Part shown: piece by piece, positions 10,946 to 21,794 of the stretch
Layout: each line of letters starts with the position of its first letter
How positions within the stretch are numbered: position 1 is the stretch's first letter
DNA from: Nageia nagi
Lineage: Eukaryota > Pinophyta
Reading direction: 5' to 3'
Assembly (NCBI GenBank): GCA_050084985.1
Contig: JBITNC010000001.1
Location: 115,940,001 to 116,004,000, forward strand
Length of the DNA stretch: 64,000 nt
Position numbers and translations under genes: made by a program
Notes under the pieces: generated by a model
Told to the model about the DNA's origin: nothing
The model's database searches: none
Seen by the model: only the letters and a program-made list of their open reading frames with translations

Positions 10946-13009
10946 ATGAATCGAAGGTTTTGCCGATGTATGAACTTCCATAGACAGGTTCTTCACATGA
11001 ACTTGAGTACTTCAGCGTGCAGTCTTAAAAACTTCTACGACATTAAAGGCAGGAAGTTTTTATTGGATCCCTATGCGTTCGATTCTTTTTCGAAGGAATG
11101 CAGCGATGTCGAATCACTTAAGCAACTGCATGGTCATGTCATTAGCCACGGACAGGGCCATAACGTGTTTATTGCAACAAAACTTGTTGGATTGTACGGC
11201 ATTTTTGGGAAGTTGCAGGATGCCCGCCAATTGTTTGACAAAATACCCTACCGAAATGTTTTTATCTGGAACGAGATAATTAAAGGGTGTGCCAGCAATG
11301 GACTGTACAAAGAAGCAATTGCATTGTATGACAAAATGAGAGAGGCGGGCGTACAGCCTGATAGCTTTACTTTTCCTTACGTGCTCAAGGCTTGTGCAGG
11401 CCTCTCGGTTTCGCAAGAAGGTAAGGAGATCTCTACTGGTTTTTCGGCCTTGGAATTGGGTAAAGAGATTCATTATCATGTTATTAGAAGTAGGCTAGAG
11501 TCGAATGTTCATGTGGGTAATGCCCTTGTAAACATGTATGGAAAATGTAGAAAATTAGAGTTTGCACGGGAAGTGTTTGACAGAATGTCTCAACGGACTG
11601 TAGTCTCATGGACTGCAATGATTTCTGGGTACATTCACAGTGGACGTCCCGCCGAGGCTTTACAACTATATCATCAAATGCAATTGGCTGGGGTGATACC
11701 CAATCGTTCCACTGTTCTGAGTGTTCTCTTAGCATGTGGTGAATTGGGCGATCTGGAAGAAGGTAGCAGGGTGCATGATTTCGTTGTTGAAAATAATTTA
11801 GAGTCAGATGTTTCAGTTGTGACTGCTCTTGTGAACATGTATGCCAAGTGCGGGAGTATGGAAGCTGCTCGCTTAATGTTTAACAAAATGCCTAGAAGAG
11901 ATGTCATTTTATGGAGTGCCATGATTGCAGCATTAGTGCAGGTAGGACAGGCTAATGAGGCTCTGATGCTGTTCATAAAAATGCAAGAGGAAGGGTTGGA
12001 GCCTTGTTCTTATACTGTTGTTAGTGTGCTTCAAGCATGTGCTCATTTAGGGGCTCTGCAGCAAGGAACTGGGATCCATGAGTATGCAATTAGAAATGGA
12101 ATTGAACTTAATGTCTTTGTGGGAGCTGCTCTTATAGATATGTACGCCAAATGTGGAAACATAACTGTGGCACGCAAGTTGTTTGACAACTTGTGTGACA
12201 GAAATGTGGTCTCATGGAGTGTGATGATTGCAGGGTATGGGATGCATGGGCTTGGTGAGGATGCAATTGCATTGTTCACTCAAATGCTACAGGCAGGCTT
12301 GAAACCGAATCACATCACATTCACTAGTGTCTTATCTGCATGTAGTCATGCGGGCTTACTACAAAAGGGTTGGCACTATTTTGATAGCATGAGCAGAGAT
12401 TACTGCATCAGACCTAGGATGGAGCATTATACTTGCATGGTTGATCTCCTTGGCCGTGCTGGGTGTTTGGAGGAGGCGCAAGACTTCATCCAGAAGATGC
12501 CTTTAGAACCTGACGATGGTGTGTGGGGTGCCTTGCTTAATGGCTGCAAAATTCATTGCCATTTAGAGTTGGGACAACATGTTGCAGAATGTCTTTTTGA
12601 CTTGAAGCCTGTAAATGCTGGATATTATTTACTTTTATCAAATATCTATGCAGCAGCTGGCAAGTGGGATAAAGTAAAGCAAGTGAGAGCAAAGATGGAG
12701 GATGGGAAGGTGAAGAAGAGACCGGGTTGTAGCTTGGTGGAGGTCAATAACACGTTTCATGCATTCCTCGTTGGAGACCGATCACATCCCGAATCTAAAG
12801 AAATTTATGCAATGTTAGAGAAATTGTCTGGGAAGATGAAGGAAGCAGGGTATGTGCCGAATGTGAGTTCTGTCTTATGTGAGATTGAAGAAGAGGCAGG
12901 GGAACTTGGGCTCTGCAGTTACAGCGAGAAGCTGGCAGTCACATTTGGAACACTCAATACAACTTCAGGAACTTCTATCCAAACTCATAAGAACCTTACT
13001 GCATGGTGA
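10946..13009 (+). CDS. PLS-class pentatricopeptide repeat protein with E/E+ motifs and truncated DYW domain
   Basis: Intronless reading frame of 687 codons. The start is the ATG at 10946; the codon at 10937 is TTG and an in-frame TAA sits at 10931. The N-terminus (residues 1-30) is Arg/Ser-rich and poor in acidic residues, like a mitochondrial or plastid transit peptide. PPR repeats run from about residue 55 to 520 in P-L-S order, with telltale 'WNEIIKG' (108-114), 'NALVNMYGKC' (192-201), 'VVSWTAMISGY' (219-229), 'NMYAKCGSMEAAR' (297-309) and 'PDSFTFPYVLKAC' (138-150). The E and E+ motifs follow (about 525-620, 'PGCSLVEV' at 593-600). The DYW domain begins near 632 but ends at residue 687, right after 'HKNL', and its HxE motif reads Y-S-E (659-661). 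Family role: site-specific binding of organellar RNA, with C-to-U editing when the DYW domain is active. Catalysis in cis looks impossible here. A 13-residue insert at 154-166 splits the third motif. Confidence 0.93.
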   Translation: MNRRFCRCMNFHRQVLHMNLSTSACSLKNFYDIKGRKFLLDPYAFDSFSKECSDVESLKQLHGHVISHGQGHNVFIATKLVGLYGIFGKLQDARQLFDKIPYRNVFIWNEIIKGCASNGLYKEAIALYDKMREAGVQPDSFTFPYVLKACAGLSVSQEGKEISTGFSALELGKEIHYHVIRSRLESNVHVGNALVNMYGKCRKLEFAREVFDRMSQRTVVSWTAMISGYIHSGRPAEALQLYHQMQLAGVIPNRSTVLSVLLACGELGDLEEGSRVHDFVVENNLESDVSVVTALVNMYAKCGSMEAARLMFNKMPRRDVILWSAMIAALVQVGQANEALMLFIKMQEEGLEPCSYTVVSVLQACAHLGALQQGTGIHEYAIRNGIELNVFVGAALIDMYAKCGNITVARKLFDNLCDRNVVSWSVMIAGYGMHGLGEDAIALFTQMLQAGLKPNHITFTSVLSACSHAGLLQKGWHYFDSMSRDYCIRPRMEHYTCMVDLLGRAGCLEEAQDFIQKMPLEPDDGVWGALLNGCKIHCHLELGQHVAECLFDLKPVNAGYYLLLSNIYAAAGKWDKVKQVRAKMEDGKVKKRPGCSLVEVNNTFHAFLVGDRSHPESKEIYAMLEKLSGKMKEAGYVPNVSSVLCEIEEEAGELGLCSYSEKLAVTFGTLNTTSGTSIQTHKNLTAW

Positions 13010-13117
13010 CTCCGAACTCGTATAGTGAACTTTTTTTAAGTGTCTTCAAGTCTTGTCACGGGAGTCATTTATGCCGTCGAGATGCAAACAAATTGTTGTT
13101 GTAAAGATTACTGGTAG
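13010..13117 (+). pseudogene. Lost 3' end of the DYW domain
   Basis: Beyond the TGA at 13007-13009 the remainder of a DYW domain can still be read in pieces. 'GGTGACTCC' at about 13004 corresponds to the Gly-Asp-Cys of the conserved C-G-D-C-H motif in a shifted frame. 'cgtcgagatgcaaac' near 13076-13089 gives R-D-A-N, as in the VRDANRF motif. At 13094-13117 three Cys codons and Lys precede GAT TAC TGG TAG, which is Asp-Tyr-Trp-stop in the same phase as the main frame. The distance from the 'KNL' codons to the final Trp is 126 bases against about 138 in intact family members, so small deletions are involved. Confidence 0.75.
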
Positions 13118-14175
13118 AAACAAATTGAAGAGGATATTTAAACTTCATCCATTCTATTTGAGTTTGCATGGGTAATGTAGAATTATTAAATCATGAGAAT
13201 GACATCGAGTTTTTATTGTGGAAGTTATTCACTTTATCATTCCATCTTCATGAACAGATTATTGTAAAGCATTTATTACTAATGTAGAAATGGATTGAAT
13301 GAGAAACAAGCATATGTTAATTTGAATGACTTTTCCTTGAATTACCAACCAAAAAGAATATTGAAAATGCATTTGAGAATTAATCAGTATTAAATGATAT
13401 CATTATCTCCATGAGCATAAAACAAAAATGCTTAAATTCTATTGTTTTCCAAAATATTCACAATGATAATGTGCCACCAAGATTTATTGTCAACACTATT
13501 GAGTCAGTCACACATGAATAAGATAGCTCCTGAAAAAAAAATTGAATCTCATTTTGCAAAAAGGGTACCTCTCTATTTGTGGAATATTTGAAGAACTTTA
13601 GAGGTTACATGTGCTCTTAGTTTTAATGTGATATTCTCTACCAAACAATAGATGGGTAAGGCAATTAAAATTATTAATTATTTTGTAAATGTAAAAATCA
13701 TCATTATCTTTGGAATAAGTTCAAAATAGTTTTTTATAAATAAATATTCAAATTATTTATTTCGATTAAATTTGCTTTAAATTATTATATAATTTTGATG
13801 GAAATAATTTAAGGGGAGTTTCATAAACTTATTGTTATACCCCACAACTAAGAATCTATTTATGAAAATAATTTTATGAAATGAAAATTAATATATCATT
13901 TGGTTGATGTCATCAATTGGGTTGACCTAATTTTACAAATAATATAAATAATTTTCTTGTAAAGTTTATAAATTATCAAAATATATAAGAAAATTATAAA
14001 GGTTACAAAAGATGATTATTTCCATAGTTGAATCTTTAAATTTAAAAAAAATTTAATATCAATATATCACAATCTACTCTAGAGACCTTTCAAGAATGAA
14101 TTGAAGAAAAGTAATTAATATAATAATTATACATATTTTTTCCTTAAATATGAACTTAGTGGTAATTAAGAAATA
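13118..14175. other. 3' flank of the PPR gene and intergenic sequence
   Basis: A/T-rich DNA with no coding signal. No conspicuous polyadenylation cluster stands out from the general A/T richness, so the transcript end cannot be placed. Confidence 0.4.
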
Positions 14176-15300
14176 ATGTCAATGGAGCGCAATCGCGAGT
14201 GCAACCAAGAGAGTGACAGAAGGAAGAGGAAGCAAATTCTAAAGACAATGAGGGTAATGCGAGGTGTAACCAGTCTCCCAGAAGATCTAAGGCTTGTAGT
14301 GAAGTAAAGGCTAGAGATCAATCTGAGAGTAGTACAGTGCGACAAGGGTCTCCGTTTAGGAATAGAAGACTAATTCTTCGAAGCGATAAGGGCTTGTAGG
14401 TTGCAAGCAAATGAAGACAAGGGGTGGCTCGAGGAGACATAAGCCATGGCCAATAGACTGAATGGCATCCAATGATCTCTACAACATCCCCCATTGTTGA
14501 AATCAATGATGATGACCTTGAAATGAATATCGAAAAACTCCTTGCATGTGCAATCATTTGCAGGATATGGGGTAAGCAGCTAGGCCTCCAATCCCTATAT
14601 TAGTTGGTCAAGACATTTCTCCATAATTCTGCTCCCCAATATCATCTTTCTTGTTCTTTTTTAATATTAGAAGGATCAAGAGGCCATGCTAGAAGAGAGA
14701 AAATGTCAATTCTACGGTCAAAGAGGCATCTTTATTTGCTCATGGACAACATGCTTCAACCCCTCTACGGAAGTAGTGAAAGGTTATCCTATCTAGCTAA
14801 ACTTGTATGCCCTCCCTGCAGAGCTATGGGGAGATAAAGTCTTTCGCAAAATAGGCTATATTATTGGAAAATTTTAGTTTATTGATGAACAAACAAAGGA
14901 TAATTTGGATAATATTGAAAAACTGAGCAAATTGAGAATGGCAATTTGGATGCACCTAGATAATATTGAAAAAATGAGCAAAGTGAGAATGGCAATTTGG
15001 ATGCACACATCGAATTGGTGACCCCAATCTGCTACCCTATCTTCAAGGTATGGAGAATGGGTTCAGAAAGTAGAATATGAGAATATCTCCCTATGATGCT
15101 TTGGATGTCAAATTTAAGGCCATAAGAAGATAAACTGCCCTTCAAACAAATCCAATAACTCAAAACTAAAGAGCAAGGAAGATGAAGGAAAGCAATGGAG
15201 ATCCATTCCAATAGCATTGATAGCAAACCAATTGGATGATAATGATAGGGAGAAAAAGCATGTAGTCTCTATTCTCGATCAAGGCTGCCTAGTGGAAACT
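14176..15300 (+). pseudogene. LINE ORF1 remnant (DUF4283-like plus CCHC zinc knuckle)
   Basis: Reading through stops and frame changes gives a plant L1 ORF1 layout. A polar N-terminal part comes first. A DUF4283-like RNA-binding segment follows at about 14505-14900, with 'CSWTTCFNPSTEVVKG' then 'LPAELWGDKVFRKIG' and 'DEQTKDNLD'. A zinc knuckle with intact C-x2-C-x4-H-x4-C spacing lies at 15097-15138, although a TAA sits inside it at 15115. An in-frame 51-base tandem duplication lies between the two domains (14908-15009). It is not expected to be functional. Confidence 0.72.
14908..15009 (+). repeat. 51-bp in-frame tandem duplication in LINE ORF1
   Basis: Copies at 14908-14958 and 14959-15009 both encode approximately 'NIEKLSKLRMAIWMH' and keep the reading frame (17 codons each). 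They differ at only a few bases. Confidence 0.85.
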
Positions 15301-15806
15301 ATCAATAAGGAGGCTTCCCTCCCAAAGGGGTCTGCATAACAATCTCATCATTGAAAGAAATAACCCCCCTAGAACAACAAGTTTCAAGAATAAAAAGTCC
15401 CATTGTTGAATCAAACTCATGTAGTTTCTCTAGTAATAAGAATAATTTGGACATAAATCTTAATGCATAGTATGAAGCTATTGATGGCCAAGAAGATGGA
15501 TCACACAGATGCTACCTAAGGAGTGTCAAATGCAAAAATAGTTTCTCTAATCTTTCTAAGGGATAATCTTATATCTAGCCAATAACCATAGTAGAATCTT
15601 GTTGCAGAAGAATAACATGTTGATCTATACTCTCTTGTTGGTTACTATAGATGGATGGATACTCCTTCAGAGTGTGTAAGTGGAATGTAGGATATTATTG
15701 AAACATACTAACTAAATGATGTATCTTTGTAAGATTTTGTAGTACAAGTTTCTCGGCCCTATATAAAAAACCATTGTTATATAAATTTACCTTTTATCAA
15801 AAAAAA

Positions 15807-16289
15807 TATGAACTCTTTTGTCAAGTTTATATCTAGCTTTTTAATGTAGATCTCATGCTTGCATGACTACTTCTAAAACAACCTTAACACCTTATCACTT
15901 TATGTAAAGGTACATAATATTTTATGTTCCATAAACCCTTCCAAACTTGAAAATTTATATTTTATCCATCACTTTGGAATTTTAATTATATTACCACACA
16001 AATCATATGCTTGGAAATGAAATAAAAAATTAAAGATATTCTTAACTCTTCCCTATTTCGCATGCAATTACTTTATATGCCTATACCACTTTACCATATA
16101 AGGGGAATTATTCCTTCTAGATGATGTGAATTAGATTCATCCAAATCATCAAGGTGATCTATTTTCTCTTTCATGATACTTTCCTTTTTTATGCTTTATT
16201 AATTCTAGTAGTTTGTCATCAAGTGTATGTTTATTTGCACTTCATTATTCACCTTTCACTATGAGTCAAAAATGAATCATAGTTATATA
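15807..16289. other. Intergenic sequence, nothing recognised
   Basis: A/T-rich sequence following the LINE poly-A. No open reading frame or repeat that I can support. Confidence 0.4.
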
Positions 16290-17430
16290 ATTCATATAAT
16301 TTGAAGGAATTTAGTTCCTCATGGTTAATGTTGCAATGTTTTATTTAAATTACAATTCTTTATTCAAAATGTGGAGGATGATAAGACTATAGAGTCACCC
16401 TCCATACATTGTAAAATAAAAATGGAGAAAAATCAATACATTCTTGTGAACTTCCACTTGTGCATCCCTCCATTTCAAGCTTGCAATATATAGTTGAGAT
16501 ATTAAAGTCTCTTAAGTTTCTTCTACATGCCACTTCTCAGCTTATGGAGTGGATCTTCTATATATAGTTGATTTTGTTACAACCATAGTTGTTGTTGTAG
16601 TTGTTTCCAATAACGTGTTATTGTTTGTTATTTCTTTGCAATAACCTATGAGTACCCAAGAGCACCATGAATCTCTCTTGTACACAAGCTAAAAGTAGCT
16701 TCATGTGTGCATTCTAGTGTATTTCTATAGGATGAGCTTTTATAGCTCACACAATAAAGAGATAAAGAGAGACAATCTTTGTTATTATCCAATCCTTTTA
16801 ATGGATTTGTATGGTTTCTCTTTTAAGACCCATTATTATAATCAACTAAAATTTACAACTACAATGGTGTGTTTGCTCTTTTAACCCAATGAGAAGATTA
16901 TAACAAATTCCTTCCATGCATGGATTTGTTGGGTGCCTCAAAATTGCACTAAATCAACACCATTTTTATATGTGAAGACCTAAAGTATGCAATTTTTATC
17001 CTTGAAAAATTCATTCTTTTATTCTAATTATTCAACAATTACGATAGTAATATATATTGCTCTGCAACTCTTTTCTATGGCTATGTGGTGTGTTTTCCAT
17101 TTTTGCGGGTATATGTATGAGAAAACACTTATAAATATTTGGACACAAGATGCTTCAAAAAACCAAGGTGACATTTATCTATTTGGTGGTATTCATTAGT
17201 TTTATGTTTTATGCATTCATTCAAGAGGTATTTGTGGTTCTCTCAAACTTCCCCTTTTTTGAATCAATTTTCTTTTGAAGGCTATAAAGTTCATTCTAGA
17301 CCTCCTTTTGATGTAACTCTTTTTGTGTTGGATAAATGGTCTCAATACCTTTCCAACCATATATAACATGCTATACTTGTTGGTAGATCACACTTATAAT
17401 CCATAATTTTCTAACATGCATTTATGTAGT
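16290..17430. repeat. Dispersed repeat F, copy 2
   Basis: Aligns in order with 7190-8400, sharing the 'ttgaaggaatttagttcctca' start, 'catgaatctctcttgtacacaagctaaa', 'taatcaacta', 'gttgggtgcc' and 'tatgtgaagac' landmarks. Copies are diverged with many indels, so the repeat is old. No coding sequence is recognised. Confidence 0.55.
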
Positions 17431-18189
17431 CCTACTCAATAAACCTTGTGAAGTGTTTCACTTCTAAGTGATTTTTGACCCACCTATTTTACTATATATA
17501 AATCATACTTTTCACCATTGGATATCTATTTTTACTTCGAGTGGTATATAATATTATATGGGTTTGATATTGTTTGGTATGTTTTCATCCAAGTTTTCAT
17601 GACCATATATGATCAAATTTATCTTTGTTTCAAACATGAATTTTGTCTTTGTATAGGACTTGAATTTTAGCATTTGTCTCTATCTCGAACTCAGATCCTA
17701 TATTATTGATGTGATTTTCAATATCCTAAAATTCTCTGTCTTGAATTTTAGCCTATCTCTATCTCTAAAACCTTATGCATCATATAATATTGACCTCATT
17801 ATCCACATGGGAGGCATGTATATGACTTTGAAAGCTCTGTATCTACCTCCATCATTTAAAAAATTATTTGAAATAAAAAATTAACCAATACATTTTCTTA
17901 ACCATGAAGATTACAATTCTATCAATAAAAAAGTACATGATAAATTTTCATTTTTTAATCCCATGCTATAAGTACTACCAATTAAGATAGTCTAACTTTA
18001 TACTTGTATTGAATTATGAAGAGATTGAAATATTTATGCCAAATAGATACAAGGTGAGAAGATAAATTTTTAGCCCTTTTAAGAGTATTGATTCAATATA
18101 TGATAGAGAGATTGGAGTCTTTTAATATTCTTTTAAATTCATTGGTTTGTAGTACCTATAAAAGATTATCCACAAGTGTGTGTGTGTCT
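17431..18189. other. Intergenic sequence, no gene recognised
   Basis: A/T-rich sequence. Short open stretches here (for example 17660-17884) have low-complexity hydrophobic content and no family resemblance. Confidence 0.4.
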
Positions 18190-18194
18190 ATCTA

Positions 18195-18282
<88 letters not shown>

Positions 18283-18329
18283 GTATGTATGTATGTATGT
18301 ATGTAGTATGTATGTAGTATGTATGTAAC
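18190..18329 (+). repeat. Compound microsatellite (TA)n then (ATGT)n
   Basis: Preceded by a few TCTA units, an uninterrupted TA run covers about 18198-18281 (over 40 units). It is followed by ATGT units to about 18329, interrupted twice by TAG. The apparent Tyr-Ile-rich reading frame across it is an artefact of the repeat. Confidence 0.97.
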
Positions 18330-21236
18330 TAAGTATTGAATAATTATTTATCATCTAAAGAAAAGTATTGAACAATGCATAAATACACATATATTCCAAG
18401 AAAAAATGGAATACTCGCAAGGATAATCGACCACAATCTCACACCAACCCAATGAAAATAAATCATTAAAACAAAATTTTAGATTTGGATCAAGCATAAT
18501 ATTATGATGTTTTTTAAAACCTTAAAACAATAACTTATCACCTCTTTCTAGGGATTTGAGAGATAATTGAGGTGTGATGGAATCCACATTGAACATCTCA
18601 AGTTCTACTCCCACCTCCTACATTGGTGATATTTAAAAACTCTTGGTAGGTTCTATAAATCAATAGTTTTAAAGGGCATTAAATGTTGACTTTACCTTTA
18701 TTAGTGTTTCAAAAAATATTAGAAAATAAATTGATAGACATTAAAATAAATAAATAAATAAATTTTCAAAAATGGAGCATCTACTAATGACCCAAGAACA
18801 ACAAACCCCATAGCAATAATCCATTGCCATTTTGATTGTATAATACAAAAGCTACTACATTAGCAATTGATTTTTTTAAGAAATTATATCATCCTTTTAT
18901 TCTTAAATCAAAGGACTTCACAACATCAATACACTTTCATTGATAGTACACTAAGTAGTTGCTTTAGGTTCTCTTATGTATTTAAGTACATTCTAATGTC
19001 TATTTAGGTTTCCTTTGTATTTAAGTACATTATAATGTTTATATGCTTATATAGACTATAGTATTAAATAATATATTAGTAAATTAATTGACATCAACAA
19101 TATAATTCTCTCTAAGATTTATAACGTTTATCATTTTTAATTCAACTTGTGTTTAAAATCTTATTAATATTATTATTATTATTAATTAGGAAATAAAATA
19201 AATGGCATTATTGTGAAGTTTTTAATTCCAATGAGTTTTATACACAAATAAAATTTTATTTTTAGAAGGAATTTATAACATTTTATAGAATTGTTTAGGC
19301 CCATGTATTGTAATTGTTTGTAAGTAGATAGGATATAATATTTAATATAAAATACAAAGAAGAGATTTCATTGAAAATAAAGATTCAACACTCATCCAAC
19401 TATGTAGGTCAATTATTCTTTATGTTTATAAAAAGTTTGCAACAATAAGGTGTCACATTGATGGTTTACTAGCATGATATCCTAGACGACTCATGTAAGT
19501 GGAGGAAAAATATGAAAGGAAAATATGTTTATTTCATAATCGATCTACATAGGTGTCATACTATTAAGATGATCTATTTTTAGTCATAATGACCACTAAA
19601 GCTTAATATCAATATAAGCTTATAGGCCTCCATTTTAAATACATTTAATAATAATAAAGTTATTTTTCTTCACAACCAAAGTATAATCGCCTTTTATTAA
19701 GACCTTTTAGTTATTAAATAAACTTTCAATATTTAGTACCAAATTATTGTATGATGTGTCACTATATTTGCATTAGGGGCATCATACAATACATCCATTA
19801 AGTACTCTTGTATATCATGGGAGGAGCATGTAAGACTAATATTAGTTTCCAACAATGAAGAAATCAAGTACACATGGAAGAGGAAATACATTATAGACAT
19901 TCATAAATGATGCAAAATTGCATATATATATATAGTTAGTGAGGATATTAAAATAAGTTTAATTTTTGGTATTATTTTGTATAACCCGTATACATCTCAT
20001 ATTACATAATTTAGAGGTAGAGTTGCACAATTGTTAGTTAAAATAAATACTACAACAAAATCAAATGAACTTAGAAATGTAATTAAATAAAATATAAATT
20101 TAAATGATTTTATTGTGATCTTTGTATAATTATATGTGTCTCTTTGATTTGATTAGGTTTAACATCATCATATAAGTACTCAATTGTAAATAATTAAGAT
20201 TAGTACATTGACTGGTAAGAGTATAGGCTAGGTTCATAATCATCATAAATTGTTAAATTATATTTTTATCATTCATTATGAAAACTCAAGAGACCATTCC
20301 CTCAAATAAGAATCGATAATAGATATCTTATTCTATGGCAAAATTCTATTTTTCAACATTTTAAAATTGGTTCTTGCATATGGTATTCATTATATTCCAT
20401 GATTATATTTCTGGCTACTATTTTATGATGTAGTTCTATATTTGGTCTATATTTTTTATTTATTTTATCAATTTATTCATAAAAAGTGGTATCAAAACAA
20501 AAATAATGGTTATATATTGAAGCTAAATAGATTAATTTGAATATTTTATCATGTTATAGATAATACACAAGATTTGAATCTTTTGAAGATAACTTCTTCT
20601 GTTTATAATTTATTTTTCCTTTAATAAAAACTATTTTCATAAAATTTTTCATGCTAAAAACTCATGTAGTCTATCAAAAATTTTAAATAATTCACCTAAA
20701 ATATAGCCAAATTTACCAAAAATAAATAGGAGATCTCCATCATTATATTTGTTTCATCAAGATGATCACAACAACATATGTATTTGGTAATACACATGAT
20801 AAACTTAAGTTTATTCCATAACCAAATCCAACTCATTAGGAAACTTTATACTATTGGATTCATCTTTTTGATTTGATCATACTTGCATGTATGTCTAGAA
20901 ACTTCCTTATGAACTTTTTTTGATATTGGTAAATCCTTTTTTAATTTTTAGAGAATGGTACTTCAAATACTTTTACATGTTATACTATGTAGGGGTGGGG
21001 ATATTTAAACCTGGGCTTCCCATGGATTACTTCCCCAACTCCTCTAACATGGATGTACCTCATGGACTTAAATTTAAAAAACCTTCCAATGAAAGGAATA
21101 TACATTCTTAGAGAATTGCAATGGACAAGATCACCTACTACATAAATATTAACTTCAAAATAAAATTTTCATATGGGTAGAAAAATCAATAACAATATTA
21201 AAACCTCAAAAGTAATCAAATTAGAAAATTCTAGTC
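18330..21236. other. Intergenic sequence, no gene recognised
   Basis: About 2.9 kb of A/T-rich sequence. A small imperfect tandem pair ('ttaggtt..ctt..gtatttaagtacatt.taatgt') lies at about 18962-19045. No coding stretch or recognisable transposon domain is seen before the left LTR of element B. Confidence 0.4.
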
Positions 21237-21241
21237 ATCAT
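21237..21241. repeat. Target-site duplication of element B, left copy (ATCAT)
   Basis: ATCAT directly precedes the TG of the left LTR and is repeated exactly after the right LTR at 36782-36786, 15.5 kb away. This pairing shows that the two LTRs belong to one insertion. Confidence 0.9.
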
Positions 21242-21780
21242 TGTTAGAATAAAGAATGCATTATTATGTGATGGTATCTAAAAATCAATATCATGTCTCC
21301 TTAATTTAACTCACCAATTAATCCACTTAATACTTAAAATTATCCTGAAATACCTTTAAAGTATTTAGTGAATTAAAAATAATGATACTTGTCCTACACT
21401 CATCCCACTTGAGGATATGCTTATCCTTTGGTCTTTTGTATTCCCCTTGGGTAAAAGTGTGAGCCAAGGTGGGATTTTAACCTATAGATAGAGGGCTTCC
21501 CTCAAGCATTCTTCACTCTTGTAGAAAGAATTGATATTCTCCTTATTAATATAGAGATAGGAAGAGAGTTTTTGTAGAGAATTATAAGAGAATTCTTATG
21601 AGTTTAGATTGAGAAGTAATAGATCTTAGTTAGAGTGGACTACTCTCATGTTGAGAGGAACCACTATACATGCTTATGTCAACTTTGTATGGTTGAATTC
21701 TTGAGTTTCTAATATAGACTAGAGAAAATTCCTTCAAGTTGGTCTTGGGTTAAGGATAAAGAGGTTCTCACTTTCCTTCA
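21242..21780 (+). repeat. 5' LTR of element B
   Basis: Starts TGTTAGAATA and ends CTTTCCTTCA. It aligns along its whole length with 36241-36781. Shared blocks include the 'cattattatgtgatggtatc' start, 'catcccacttgaggatatgc' and 'ctctcatgttgagaggaacc'. The TATA region reads cctatagataga here but cctataaataga in the 3' LTR, so the promoter has been damaged. Confidence 0.92.
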
Positions 21781-21782
21781 TT

Positions 21783-21794
21783 TGGTATCAGAGC
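21783..21794 (+). promoter_or_regulatory. Primer-binding site of element B (initiator tRNA-Met type)
   Basis: TGGTATCAGAGC, two bases after the LTR, is the usual complement of the 3' end of plant initiator tRNA-Met used by Copia elements. Confidence 0.93.

Larger units (their letters stand above)
14176..15806 (+). mobile_element. LINE (L1-type) non-LTR retrotransposon, internally deleted
   Basis: ORF1-like sequence at 14176-15300 is followed within about 500 bases by a LINE-type 3' end ('ttttatc' then a run of eight A at 15799-15806). No ORF2 endonuclease or reverse transcriptase is present between them, so either a large internal deletion occurred or two fragments are joined. Target duplications are not obvious. 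The composition is less A/T-rich than its surroundings. Confidence 0.75.

Noticed and set aside
11114-12279. Minus-strand open frames of 78-121 codons inside the PPR gene
   Set aside because: They are antisense shadows of a strong, motif-rich plus-strand gene and show no family resemblance.
18088-18306. 72-codon frame ending in a Tyr-Ile repeat
   Set aside because: It is generated by the TA microsatellite.
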